From Pegethrix bostrychoides GSE-TBD4-15B (GTDB taxonomy: Bacteria; Cyanobacteriota; Cyanobacteriia; Elainellales; Elainellaceae): a DNA stretch of 64,000 bases. Shown in pieces: positions 27,401 to 34,637 of this stretch. The stretch is taken from the NCBI GenBank assembly GCA_019359155.1, contig JAHHHV010000075.1:53362-117361 (forward strand), in the 5' to 3' direction. The notes below the pieces were generated by a model. It saw only the letters and a list, made by a program, of their open reading frames with translations. It did no database searches and was not told where the DNA came from. Every line of letters begins with the position of its first letter. The first letter of the stretch is position 1. The position numbers and the translations under genes were made by a program.

Positions 27401-29695
27401 GGAATGGGGCAAGTGATGGCCTTAGAGCATCCAGAATTTTCGCCTGTGCGTGTTGATCTCGACCCAGAACAATTAGCGCAGGCCGCAGATTTACTGTTCG
27501 CTGAACTGCATCATAGCCACGAAGACCAGATCGCGTTTGCTGCCGGACAGCGATATGTGGCGCGACTGGTGCCGATTCAGCCAGACCGCAAAGCTGGACA
27601 GCGACTCGAAATTTTGCAGCGAGGTAGCCTAGACGCACTGCGCTGGCAGGCAACGCCCCGCCGAACGCCTGACCCAACCGAAGTTGAACTGCGAATTTAC
27701 GCCGCCGGACTCAACTTTCGCGACGTTTTGAACGCGCTGGATCTCTATCCGGGAGAGGCTGGGTTACTGGGTCTAGAAGCCTCTGGCGAAGTCGTCGCAG
27801 TTGGCTCAGCCGTGCAGCATTTTAAACCGGGCGATGCCGTAATTGCCATTGCCGCAGGCAGCTTTGGGCAGTTTGTGACCGTCGATGCAAGGCTGGTTGT
27901 CCGCAAGCCAAATCTACTTGACTTTGCTGCCGCTGCTACCTTGCCGACGGCATTCCTGACGGCGCATCACGCGCTCATCGAACTTGCCCAGCTCAGAGCA
28001 GGCGAACGGGTGCTCATTCATGCAGCAGCAGGCGGCGTGGGTCAGGCCGCAGTCCAGATTGCTCAAGCCCTCAAAGCCGAAATTTTTGCGACGGCTGCGC
28101 CTGCCAAATGGCAGGTTTTGCGCTCGCAGGGGATTCAGCAGATCTTTAGCTCGCGCAGTCTTGAGTTTGCCCCCGCAGTCCAGGCGGCAGGCGGAGTTGA
28201 TGTCGTCCTCAACAGCCTATCGGGTGAATTTATTCCCCAAAGTCTTTCTGCCCTGCGGCCAAACGGTCGGCTGATGGAAATTGGCAAAACCGGAGTTTGG
28301 TCGTCTGCTCAGGTCTCCGAACTCCGGCCTGACGTTGCCTATGCGCTGGTGGATTTGGTGCAGATTACGCAGCAGCAGCCCCGGCATATTCAGGCCATGC
28401 TGACCCAGCTCTTGCCGCAGTTTGAGTCAGGTCAGCTTCAGCCTTTGCCCATGACTCGCTTCCCGGCAGCGCAGGCGGTTGAAGCATTTCGGCAGATGCA
28501 GCAGGCTCAGCATGTTGGCAAGATTGTCTTAGAAATGACCAGCTCTCTCCAGAGAGATCCTGAAAAACCTGCCGTTCGAGCGGAAGCTGGCTATTTGATC
28601 ACGGGCGGCTGGGGCGCGTTAGGATTAAAGCTGGCTCGCTGGTTAATTGATCAAGGGGCAAGGCGGCTGGTGTTGGTAGGGCGGAACTTGCCTGCTGTTG
28701 ACAAACTTGAGGACTTGAGGCCAAGAGCGCAGCTAGAGATCGTTCAGGCCGACGTTGCAAATTTTGAGCAGATGAAATCTGTATTTGATTCACATGAGAT
28801 TCACGCTGTCTTTCACGCTGCCGGAACGCTGGATGACGGAACATTGCAGAATCTGACCTGGAACCGTTTCGAGGCGGTGATGATGGCGAAAGTTGAGGGG
28901 GCCTGGAACTTGCATCGCCTAACCCAAGCCCAGCAGCTCGATCACTTTGTGCTATTCTCTTCAGCCGCCTCACTCATTGGCTCTACCGGACAGGCCAACT
29001 ATGCTGCCGCGAATGCCTTTTTAGATGCGCTGGCTCACTATCGTCAGGCCAATGGGTTACCCGGACTCAGCGTCAACTGGGGCGCATGGCAGGACGACGG
29101 CATGGCCGCTCAGCTCCAGCTTGCTCCAGGCATGGCCGCAATTGCACCCGCAGCAGGGCTGGAGATTTTGGGCATTTTGTTGCAGCAGTCGCAGCCACAG
29201 GTGGGCGTTTTGCCGATTGACTGGCATAAATGGGCGAGTCCTGATTGGCCGTTCTTTTCTGAGTTTGACCGCGCCGATTCACCGCCGCCTTTCTTACAGC
29301 AGCTTCAGGCCGCCGCCGCACCAGAGCGACTGACGCTACTGCTCGATCATCTCAGCCAGCAGATTGGCAAAGTGCTCGGTGCTGGCAGCGCAGTCGATCC
29401 GCAGCAGGGTTTATCAGATCTGGGCATGGATTCACTGACTGCTGTCGAACTCCGCAATCTGCTGCAAAAAACCTTCGACTGCCGGCTCTCGTCAACGCTG
29501 CTGTTTGATCACCCAACCCTGATGGCGCTAGCTAGCCACCTGCTGCAACTGCTGGGTCTGAACAGCATGGGTCTGAACAGCATTGAGGCTGAGCCAGCGC
29601 CTCCCTCATCCGCGATGCCAACAGCCTCCGAGACAATCTCTGAGGCTGCTGCTGAACTGCTGCTGCTGCAAGAGTTAGAGCGCTTAGGTGAATAG
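21440..29695 (+). CDS. Type I polyketide synthase: AMP ligase-ACP-KS-AT-DH-ER-KR-ACP
   Basis: 2751 residues from the ATG at 21440 (GAGGAG just upstream; GTG at 21416 possible). An acyl/aryl-AMP ligase covers about 1-560 ([26 protein letters not shown]). ACP1 is near 612 (LGGNSL). KS spans 673-1110 (TACSTS, EAHGTGT, KTNLGH). AT spans 1204-1480 (GHSIGEY; selectivity motif HASH, not clearly malonyl HAFH or methylmalonyl YASH). DH spans 1561-1828 ([17 protein letters not shown]). ER is 2061-2367 ([13 protein letters not shown]). KR is 2383-2557 ([13 protein letters not shown] of B-type). ACP2 has LGMDSL near 2662. It loads a carboxylic acid and adds one fully reduced extender unit. No thioesterase is present; the C-terminal [12 protein letters not shown] resembles a docking tail, so a partner encoded elsewhere is likely. 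Confidence 0.93.
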   Translation: MRKMEEIPQSILTGLALPQGLIESMTLPDLLCRAAAGAAGVRYLDTVDNSQSQLQSYADLLRESTAVWLQLKSAGLQPHDPVILHFSTNRGFLTAFWGCLLGGFLPVPIAVAPDYATDNSKTALLHHAAQMLGEQMLGEQMLSEPLLLSEPAMRPILQAYCQRTGLKLRLMTAFPAQDTEPTEFNAEFDAEFHRANPDDLALLLFTSGSTGHPKGVMLSSRSLLTVAYGMATVNDLTRDAISLNWMPLEHVASLVMFHLTQVYVGCEQIQAANGLVLQDPLRWLDWVDQQRVTHTWAPNFAYGLIVDRAATVQQRAWELTCLRWMGNGAEAVVGKTTRQFLELLAAQGLGDVVSPGYGMSETGSGIVHAQDFARQSETVNVGQPIPGVAVRIVDQANQPVPQGKIGRLQVAGQSLMLGYYQRPDLNAAAFTVDGWFDTGDLGLIQAGSLTITGRQKEVIILNGVNYYSHEIEAAVEELAAVEASFTAACAVQVADSERLAIFFVPKGGAAVNPDLIKSIRRQVLRQIGATPSYVMPVEPSEIPKTNLGKIQRQQLGQRFAAGEFVQKLRQMDSIMALASAQHLPQNQRQQQIAQIWREVLNLQTVGTEDNFFELGGNSLLLMQVLQRLQQLQPSISVMTLFQYPTIAALARHLTQADQAEPAVRPARRARAETADIAVVGMACRFPGANSIQQFWQNLCAGVESISWFSDAEILASGVDPALVQHPNYVKASPILDCDVAAFDADFFGYSPREASLLDPQQRLLLECAWECLEDAGYDPLTYVGDISLYAGASANTYLLNHVYPNRHQLDENDSLNVVTLSSLGGFQLTVANDKDYLTTRISYKLNLTGASVNVQTACSTSLVAVHLARQALLNGECDLALAGGVSVHTPQKVGHLHQEGMILTPDGHCRAFDAAAGGTIFGSGAGLVLLKRLDQAIAAGDRVYAVIKGSAMGNDGGEKVGYLAPKAAGQATVTAEALNISGITSEQIGYIEAHGTGTALGDPIEISGLTQAFRLSGQRRQHCPIGSVKTNLGHLNIASGIAGLIKTALCLYHKQLPPSLHFEQPNPQIDFANSPFYVNRRLTKWHSEQPRYAGVNSLGIGGTNVHMVLSEAEPILSKTSLQDHVLTLSAKTEPALQALVQQYKAFLTQHPETSLADICFTTNVGRAHFEHRWAAVAGSNAELQQSLEACTSFQKSDHSNNHSKIAFLFTGQGSQYAEMGRELYESNSLFRAKLDRCDQILQSELDRSILDVIWTGDALNQTRYMQPALFCIEYALAELWMSWGVMPTVVIGHSIGEYVAACIAGVFRLEDALKLVAARAKLMQSLPTGMMAAVRADHRQVQRWINAADLAEQISIAAINSPTNTVISGSAAAVQQMLTDLEAKGILAQRLEVSHASHSVEMEPILAEFCQVAQTVDYALPQLKIIANLTGEFATSEIATPDYWCQQGRQPVQFAAGAALLPETCSIWIECGAKPALISMMSNSSALMLPSLSPKLSSWRSLLSSLSQLYRCGISINWDTFHAAQINQKPQRISLPTYPFQRQRYWLDAIPTASPKNLPTAEFHPLLNRQIRSPLKDVLFETELSAYSPAYLADHIVDDQVIFPAAAFVEMALAVGAAILKTPALSIQNLTIERALVLTATKTTVQLVFNPETNIFQIYSLDDLEVWQLHVSGILTAIAASYRLVDLTKLQKMFLEEHSAAEHYRQCREQGLNYGASFQVVQQLWRKDGESLGQLKMPNPNGHHLHPILLDAAFQVISAALPEQLRSASYLPVGLEQLELLHQPASSSEFWSHVMLRTEAEQITADLQLLDQAGHLIAAIHQLRLQPTQHIDWKDWLYRVEWRLQPHPQRCSQENSLPNGIWIIFADPRGVGAALADRLQAVGQTCQLVYPSKFYQEQDSVFYLNPSELTDFEQMLIQIGTQGSVRGVIHLWSLYSENPKQGCESALHLVQALTNVVLPHLPRCWFITCGAQAAGRSVSHPMQACLWGMGQVMALEHPEFSPVRVDLDPEQLAQAADLLFAELHHSHEDQIAFAAGQRYVARLVPIQPDRKAGQRLEILQRGSLDALRWQATPRRTPDPTEVELRIYAAGLNFRDVLNALDLYPGEAGLLGLEASGEVVAVGSAVQHFKPGDAVIAIAAGSFGQFVTVDARLVVRKPNLLDFAAAATLPTAFLTAHHALIELAQLRAGERVLIHAAAGGVGQAAVQIAQALKAEIFATAAPAKWQVLRSQGIQQIFSSRSLEFAPAVQAAGGVDVVLNSLSGEFIPQSLSALRPNGRLMEIGKTGVWSSAQVSELRPDVAYALVDLVQITQQQPRHIQAMLTQLLPQFESGQLQPLPMTRFPAAQAVEAFRQMQQAQHVGKIVLEMTSSLQRDPEKPAVRAEAGYLITGGWGALGLKLARWLIDQGARRLVLVGRNLPAVDKLEDLRPRAQLEIVQADVANFEQMKSVFDSHEIHAVFHAAGTLDDGTLQNLTWNRFEAVMMAKVEGAWNLHRLTQAQQLDHFVLFSSAASLIGSTGQANYAAANAFLDALAHYRQANGLPGLSVNWGAWQDDGMAAQLQLAPGMAAIAPAAGLEILGILLQQSQPQVGVLPIDWHKWASPDWPFFSEFDRADSPPPFLQQLQAAAAPERLTLLLDHLSQQIGKVLGAGSAVDPQQGLSDLGMDSLTAVELRNLLQKTFDCRLSSTLLFDHPTLMALASHLLQLLGLNSMGLNSIEAEPAPPSSAMPTASETISEAAAELLLLQELERLGE
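21827..21871. repeat. 15-bp in-frame tandem repeat, three copies, in the PKS ligase domain
   Basis: CAGATGCTGGGTGAG appears twice, then CAGATGCTGAGCGAA, encoding [10 protein letters not shown] units. A further CTGCTGAGCGAACCC-type echo follows. Confidence 0.9.
21982..22017. repeat. 12-bp in-frame tandem repeat, three copies
   Basis: Units around CGCTGAATTTGA encode the EF(N/D)A series in the ligase domain of the PKS. Confidence 0.85.
25028..25051. repeat. 12-bp in-frame tandem duplication before the AT domain
   Basis: GATCATTCTAAC is followed by AATCATTCTAAA in the KS-AT linker. Confidence 0.8.
29554..29583. repeat. 15-bp perfect in-frame tandem duplication near the PKS C-terminus
   Basis: GGGTCTGAACAGCAT occurs twice ([10 protein letters not shown]), between ACP2 and the docking-like tail. 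Confidence 0.9.
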
Positions 29696-29727
29696 ATTTT
29701 GCAGCTTAATCGGTGACGAGCGGCCCC

Positions 29728-29826
29728 AGTACGGATCTCGTCGAGGTTGCCGCCGCCCGTTGAGAGATCCATAACGGTATCTGCGCCATAGTTAACGGCT
29801 AGCCGCAGCTTGCCAACTTCAATCTC
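29728..29826 (-). pseudogene. thiC: thiC fragment (33 codons)
   Basis: Read on the minus strand directly after the response-regulator stop, and in the same frame, are 33 codons including [12 protein letters not shown] and [17 protein letters not shown]. This is the highly conserved substrate/active-site region of phosphomethylpyrimidine synthase ThiC. No flanking ThiC sequence is present: one side is the PKS 3' spacer, the other the regulator stop codon. ThiC is normally over 400 residues and highly conserved, so chance similarity is very unlikely. It is an isolated scar, presumably from recombination or insertion at a thiC copy. No intact thiC is in the window. Confidence 0.8.
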
Positions 29827-30468
29827 TTATAATTTGCTGACTGAATGCGCGTAGATTGCCAGCTGCGCCCGGTTCCGCAGGCCGAGCCGACTCAGTAAAT
29901 GCGTCACATGCGTTTTGACCGTGCCTTCTGAAATAAACAGCTGCTGAGCAATATCGCGATTGGTGGAGCCAGCGCCAATTAAGTTCAGCACCTCCTGTTC
30001 TCTGGGCGTAAGGTGGACGATTGCAGCGGCTGGTATCAAGGCAGGCGTTGGGCTAGCGGGCTGCGCCATCAGTTTTTCCATCAGGCCGGGAGCCAACTGG
30101 CTATAGCCGAGCTGCACGAAGCGAATTGCCTGAGCCAGCTCCTCTGAGGGCATATCCTTGAGCAGATAGCCTTTTGCACCGGCGCGCATCGCGTCGGCGA
30201 CATACTGGTCGTCGTCAAAGGTGCTGAGTACCAGAACTTTAATATGCGGGTATTGCTGAGCAATCGTGCGGGTGGCCTCTCTGCCGTCCATCACGGGCAT
30301 TCGCAGATCCATTAGCACTACGTCAGGCTGGAGGGCAACCGCCTGCTCTAGCGCCACCTGACCGTTGTTGGCCGTGCCAACAATCTCCAGATCGGCCTCC
30401 AAAGACAGCATCGCCTTCAGCCCTTGACAAATTAAGTCCTGATCATCGACAAGCAACAGGCGAATCAT
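29827..30468 (-). CDS. NarL/LuxR-family response regulator
   Basis: 213 residues. The receiver domain is residues 1-120: VDDQD acidic pocket, phosphoacceptor Asp in VVLMDLRMPVMDG, and conserved Thr/Ser and Lys in LVLSTFDDD and GYLLKDMPSEE. The LuxR-type helix-turn-helix is at about 150-210 (LTPREQEVLNLI, STNRDIAQQLFISEGTVKTHV). All key residues are intact. Its start overlaps the kinase gene stop by four bases, so they are translationally coupled. It is transcribed away from the kinase towards the thiC relic and PKS end. Whether it controls the PKS is unknown; the two are convergent neighbours. Confidence 0.92.
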   Translation of the reverse strand: MIRLLLVDDQDLICQGLKAMLSLEADLEIVGTANNGQVALEQAVALQPDVVLMDLRMPVMDGREATRTIAQQYPHIKVLVLSTFDDDQYVADAMRAGAKGYLLKDMPSEELAQAIRFVQLGYSQLAPGLMEKLMAQPASPTPALIPAAAIVHLTPREQEVLNLIGAGSTNRDIAQQLFISEGTVKTHVTHLLSRLGLRNRAQLAIYAHSVSKL

Positions 30469-31694
30469 CTGGCCTCCCGCTGTATCTGCCGCGTCTCTAG
30501 GGGCAGCTCAACGCTGATCCGGCAGCCTGCCCCGGACTGGGTTTCGATGTGAAAGGCTCCATCCAGCGCCGTAACCCGCTCTTGCATACTCTGAAGGCCA
30601 AAACCAGTGTTGCGGGTCGGCAGCTTGAAGCCTCGGCCATTGTCGGTGATCGTGAGCCAAACGCAGTCTGGCATTTGCCGCAGGTACAGCTCAACCGAGC
30701 TAGCTTGAGCATGTTTACAGATGTTGGTGAGCGCCTCCTGAATCACCCGGTAGAGCGTTTTTGAGACCGGATGGGGCAAGAGGCAGTGTAGATCAATCTC
30801 AGGCGTGACGCTGATGCCTGTACTCTGACCAAAATCTTGCAGCAGCTCTGCAATGGCCTGTTCTAGCGGTATCTCGGCCTCTGCGTCAGCCCGCAGCGCA
30901 TGAACCGACTGCCGCACTTCCTGCATTGCCACCGTGCCGAGGCGGTGCGCCTGCTCCAAAAACGGCTTGGCCTCAGTCGGGCTATGTGCCCAGAGCTTAA
31001 CTGCGGTCTGGAGCTGCACGTTGAGCGTGGTCAGGGCATGGCCTAGCGAGTCGTGAATTTCACGGGCGATCCGGTTGCGTTCTTGGACAGCAGCCAGATC
31101 TTCAACCTTTAAAGAATACTGCTGGAGCTGCTCGTGAGCTGAAGCCAAATCTTCCTGGGTTTGCCGCTCGCTGAGCAGCGTATGCACTAACTGCGAGACA
31201 AAAAACATGCCCAGCCCAAACATCAGCACCTCAGCCACCTGATGCATCCAGATTTGCTGCTGCTCTGCCCCATTCAGCATCAGGGGCGTTAACCGTCGGA
31301 TATACTGCATCTGATGCACTAAATACATCAGCATCGACAGCCCTGCTACGATCCAGTGTCCGGGCGGCTCAAACAAAAAGCAGCTGCGAATCAACACAAT
31401 TAGATAGAGAGTCGGCAGGATATGCAGATAGCCCAGCGTCGTGCCGTAAAAAATTAGGCCAATCTCGACGGCAGTGTACAGGTAGCGCATCGGCGTTTTA
31501 CCGCTAGGCATCATCCAGCCCATGATGCTCAGCGCCACCAAAATCAGAATATGCTGCACCGGGATGCTTTGCCGCTGCCAGGCTTCGATCGCGGCCATCA
31601 GCCCGCAGCTTCCCAGCATCAGCCACTCGGTGTAGAGCAAAAAACGGAAGGGTTGGGGCTGGGCTTTGAGCTGAATCCGCATCGGGTTTCGCAT
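30465..31694 (-). CDS. NarX/DesK-type sensor histidine kinase (HisKA_3)
   Basis: 409 residues. An N-terminal region with about six hydrophobic helices (residues 15-180) is followed by a short coiled coil, the HisKA_3 H-box ERNRIAREIHDSLGHALTTL with its phosphoacceptor histidine, and an ATPase domain (ALTNICKHAQA, ITDNGRGF, TGFGLQSMQERV). It is the cognate partner of the downstream LuxR-type regulator and has no extracellular sensor domain, so it probably senses a membrane or small-molecule signal. The start region is duplicated: two in-frame ATGs four codons apart (31694 and 31682) arise from a 12-bp repeat. No clear Shine-Dalgarno decides between them. Confidence 0.9.
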   Translation of the reverse strand: MRNPMRIQLKAQPQPFRFLLYTEWLMLGSCGLMAAIEAWQRQSIPVQHILILVALSIMGWMMPSGKTPMRYLYTAVEIGLIFYGTTLGYLHILPTLYLIVLIRSCFLFEPPGHWIVAGLSMLMYLVHQMQYIRRLTPLMLNGAEQQQIWMHQVAEVLMFGLGMFFVSQLVHTLLSERQTQEDLASAHEQLQQYSLKVEDLAAVQERNRIAREIHDSLGHALTTLNVQLQTAVKLWAHSPTEAKPFLEQAHRLGTVAMQEVRQSVHALRADAEAEIPLEQAIAELLQDFGQSTGISVTPEIDLHCLLPHPVSKTLYRVIQEALTNICKHAQASSVELYLRQMPDCVWLTITDNGRGFKLPTRNTGFGLQSMQERVTALDGAFHIETQSGAGCRISVELPLETRQIQREAR

Positions 31695-31701
31695 CGGGTG
31701 A
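31678..31701. repeat. 12-bp tandem duplication that doubles the kinase start codon
   Basis: CGCATCGGGTTT is followed by CGCATCGGGTGA on the plus strand; each copy supplies an in-frame ATG on the minus strand (31682, 31694). Confidence 0.85.
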
Positions 31702-32626
31702 GGTTGAGCGCAACACTCTAATAAATACTGCGAATTGGCTAGAAATTCCAGAGCTGGCCAGATTTTTACAACTTTCGTTGAGGCTGGAGCCGCTCGACTC
31801 AGACTTTAGTCAGGGGTATGCAAAATGAGGTAGTGCTAAAAATTGCGACCTTCTTCAGATGGTGTGGCAACGGGAAGTGGCCTAAGATGCAGCTATGGAA
31901 TTTGAGTTGCCCCCATAGGAGAGTTCCGATGAATGTCACGCAATTCGGCTGAGCTTGGTTACACTCGCCGCTATAGCCATCCCAACGCTTGCCCAATCCG
32001 CGACAGCTCATGAGCGCTGCGGCGACAGGTGATCAATCTATACCTGTCAGGCTCCCGACTCAGCCCCCAACAGTGCGGCAGGCAGTCCAGCCGGATAAGC
32101 CTAGATGCTGAAAGCTCCCGAAGCTGAATTATTTGACTCGCAAAGCCAGCGGATTGGATAGCTTAAAACCAACGTTAGTGCGCCCCAAGAAAATGCAATT
32201 CTCTGGCCTTTACTTCAGGTAAAATTGCATTAATACAGTCGACAGTAAAGCACTTTTAAATAGCTGCGATGCGGCGCATCAAAATCAAGAAATGTGCGTT
32301 AGCTACTCGGTAAGTTGCTATCTTTATAGTGAGTAAGAATAAGCAAATATTATATTAAGTGAAAATCAGCTAAACTCCTTACCCTTGTGATTTCTACGCT
32401 CTGCACTTGTGGATTTTGTCCTCAGGTTCAGAGCATTTTCTTTTGGAGTTTTTGAGTATTTTGTCCACTAAAACTAATCCAAAATATTTCAAGATTATCT
32501 GACTTTTTCTGACTTTTGCAGACCGACATATCGAATTGCAGAATTTAGATTAGATGCATGGTTAAACAAGGCAATGAGCTTAACCAGAACCCACTTACTC
32601 TAATCTAACAAAAAGGACAAAAAACA
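31695..32626. other. 932-bp intergenic region upstream of the second RTX gene
   Basis: No intact gene is seen. Around 31918-32030 a GGAGAG-preceded ATG runs into a stop after seven codons. A +1 frame then encodes a signal-peptide-like SLVTLAAIAIPTLAQSATA, possibly a frameshifted small secreted-protein gene. A perfect 9-bp inverted repeat (AATGCAATT at 32192-32200, AATTGCATT at 32223-32231) and a short palindrome GATGCGGCGCATC (32268-32280) lie further down. The last 300 bases are AT-rich and probably contain the promoter of the RTX gene. Confidence 0.5.
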
Positions 32627-34138
32627 ATGGCACGGATTGATGGAACGAACGGTAACGATCAGTTGTTTGGCACTTCCGAAGCTGATCTGCTAAATGGGTT
32701 AGCTGGCAATGATTTGCTGATTGGTGACGCTGGTAACGATATCCTGGATGGCGGTACGGGTGTAGACACGATGCGCGGCGGTAGCGGTGACGACTTCTAC
32801 CTCGTTGACTCTTCAGCAGATGTCGTCATTGAAAACGTCAATGACGGTGTGGATACAGTTTCTACCACGGCTAATTTCACGCTTGGAGCCAACATTGAGA
32901 ATCTGCTGATGAGAGCCGGGACGATTGGCGTGGGGAACGAACTCAACAACCGAATTGAGCTGCCCGCTGCCACTTTGACTTCTTCTCCTTCAGTCAGCCT
33001 CTCTGGTTTGGGCGGTGACGACACGCTAATCAGCGGTGTGGGGAATGACACACTCGATGGCGGCACAGGGAACGACACGATGAACGGCGGCGCTGGTAAT
33101 GATCTCTATCGGGTAGATAGCGCGGGTGACGTGATTCAGGAAGCTGTGAACGGCGGGATTGATACCGTGATTGCAACGGTAAACCATACGTTAGCGGCAA
33201 ACGTGGAAAACCTGACGTTGTTTAATGAAATCACCAACAGCGCTGCCTTTAACGGCACCGGCAATGAGCTGAATAACGTGATTCTCGGCAACGCTTTCAC
33301 CAACATCCTTCAGGGTCTGGCAGGCGATGACACGCTCGATGGCGGGTTTGGAAATGACATACTCGAAGGTGGAGATGGCAATGATGTCTTAATCGGCGGA
33401 TCTGGCAATGACACTTTAAACGGCGGAGTTGGCAACGACCGAATGCTAGGCGGATCTGGCAATGATGTCTACATTGTGACTGACGCGGGTGACATTGTGG
33501 ACGAAGGGAGCGGTGGCCTCACTGGTAATATTGCTTTTGGCGGTCTCGATCTGGTGCGCTCTACTGTTGACTTTGCGCTGGGTCTCAACGTAGAGAACCT
33601 GACGTTGGAGGGCAATGCAGCCAATGGCACTGGCAACGAGCTGAACAACGAAATTATCGGCAACAGCGTGGCTAATGTGCTGGAGGGGCAGGCCGGAAAC
33701 GACCGAATTCTGGGCGGCAACGGCAACGACATCCTGCGCGGCGGGCTGGGCAACGATAACCTGCAAGGCGATCGAGGCAAAGACGTGATGACGGGCGGCG
33801 ATGGCGCAGATGGATTCTTCTTCGACCTCAACGCCCCCTACAATCAGGCGGCGATGGGCAAAGACGTGATCAAAGACTTCACGGCTGGCGTAGACCGAAT
33901 TGTGCTGGATCAAACCACCTTCGGGCCAATCACTCGTGCCGACATTGGGCTAGTGGCTGACGATGCCGATGCGGCGATTAGCGTCAAGAAGATTCTCTAT
34001 AGCGAGGAAACAGGGCGGCTGTTCTTCAACGCCAACGGGGCTGCGAAGGGCTTTGGCAACAACGGCAGCGGTGGCTACTTTGCCACCTTGCAGGGCGCAC
34101 CCAGCCTCGCAGTTAGCGATATCGTGATTCAGGCTTAG
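32627..34138 (+). CDS. RTX calcium-binding repeat protein
   Basis: 503 residues, almost wholly RTX-type. It starts MARIDGTNGNDQLFGTSEAD, followed by five or six blocks of GGxGNDxLxGG nonapeptides. These are separated by the VDTVxxTVxxTLxANVENLTL segments common in cyanobacterial RTX proteins. The C-terminal 100 residues (KDVIKDFTAGVDRIVLDQTT, RLFFNANGAAKGFGNN) resemble the end of the next RTX protein and are probably the type I secretion and capping region. AAGGAC ten bases before the ATG is a good ribosome-binding site. It is likely a secreted or surface Ca2+-binding protein; the precise role is unknown. Confidence 0.9.
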   Translation: MARIDGTNGNDQLFGTSEADLLNGLAGNDLLIGDAGNDILDGGTGVDTMRGGSGDDFYLVDSSADVVIENVNDGVDTVSTTANFTLGANIENLLMRAGTIGVGNELNNRIELPAATLTSSPSVSLSGLGGDDTLISGVGNDTLDGGTGNDTMNGGAGNDLYRVDSAGDVIQEAVNGGIDTVIATVNHTLAANVENLTLFNEITNSAAFNGTGNELNNVILGNAFTNILQGLAGDDTLDGGFGNDILEGGDGNDVLIGGSGNDTLNGGVGNDRMLGGSGNDVYIVTDAGDIVDEGSGGLTGNIAFGGLDLVRSTVDFALGLNVENLTLEGNAANGTGNELNNEIIGNSVANVLEGQAGNDRILGGNGNDILRGGLGNDNLQGDRGKDVMTGGDGADGFFFDLNAPYNQAAMGKDVIKDFTAGVDRIVLDQTTFGPITRADIGLVADDADAAISVKKILYSEETGRLFFNANGAAKGFGNNGSGGYFATLQGAPSLAVSDIVIQA

Positions 34139-34177
34139 CCTCCGAAAGCTTTGACTCAACTCTGACTTCTAGTTCCG

Positions 34178-34208
34178 GTCTGGCTTCTACCCAAAGCCAG
34201 ACTTTTTT
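34178..34208 (+). terminator. Rho-independent terminator after the second RTX gene
   Basis: The 9-bp stem GTCTGGCTT/AAGCCAGAC with a 7-base loop is followed by six T residues, 40 bases after the stop. Confidence 0.9.
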
Positions 34209-34637
34209 GCTGAGGTGTTAATGGGTAAAATCCAAAAAATAAATGTATTTTTAGATACAAAATTGATTTTTTATCGAAATCAATGTTTTTAATTCACAGA
34301 GGCTTCAGCAAGTTTATTTTTTTCTAACCTGGAGAGGCCGATCTGCCTCCGTATGATCAAGCAGAACAGGGACAGAATTCTGAGTAAGCTACGCATCTAT
34401 CCGGTTGGCAGACAGGCTATTAAATGTCGTTCAGGCGTTTTATCACAGGCTGTCAATCCAGAACCGATCATTCAAGGCTGTGCTTCTACCTGCAACTGTC
34501 ATGACACAGAGTGGGAAGCCGCAGTAGATCTAACTTGAACGAGCTGAGTGCTTGCAAGCGCGGTTTTGCCCGCATTGCTTCAGCGCGACCATCAACGTGA
34601 ACTATTTCCTGTTGTTTTTCTTAGGAGTCCAAGTTTC
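34209..34637. other. Spacer between the two RTX genes
   Basis: AT-rich for the first 130 bases, then mixed. The only frame over 50 codons (34353-34538) has no ribosome-binding site or recognisable product. An imperfect hairpin GGAGAGGCCGATCTGCCTCC lies near 34331-34350. It is taken as the leader/promoter of the third RTX gene. Confidence 0.45.

Noticed and set aside
21440..29695. Heterocyst glycolipid or olefin synthase
   Set aside because: Domain order differs: no tandem glycolipid-synthase set and no sulfotransferase-thioesterase end.
31799..32011. 70-codon minus-strand frame in the long spacer
   Set aside because: Composition unlike neighbouring genes and no start signal; treated as chance.
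34353..34538. 61-codon open frame between the RTX genes
   Set aside because: No ribosome-binding site, no recognisable product, and it sits in the leader of the next gene.
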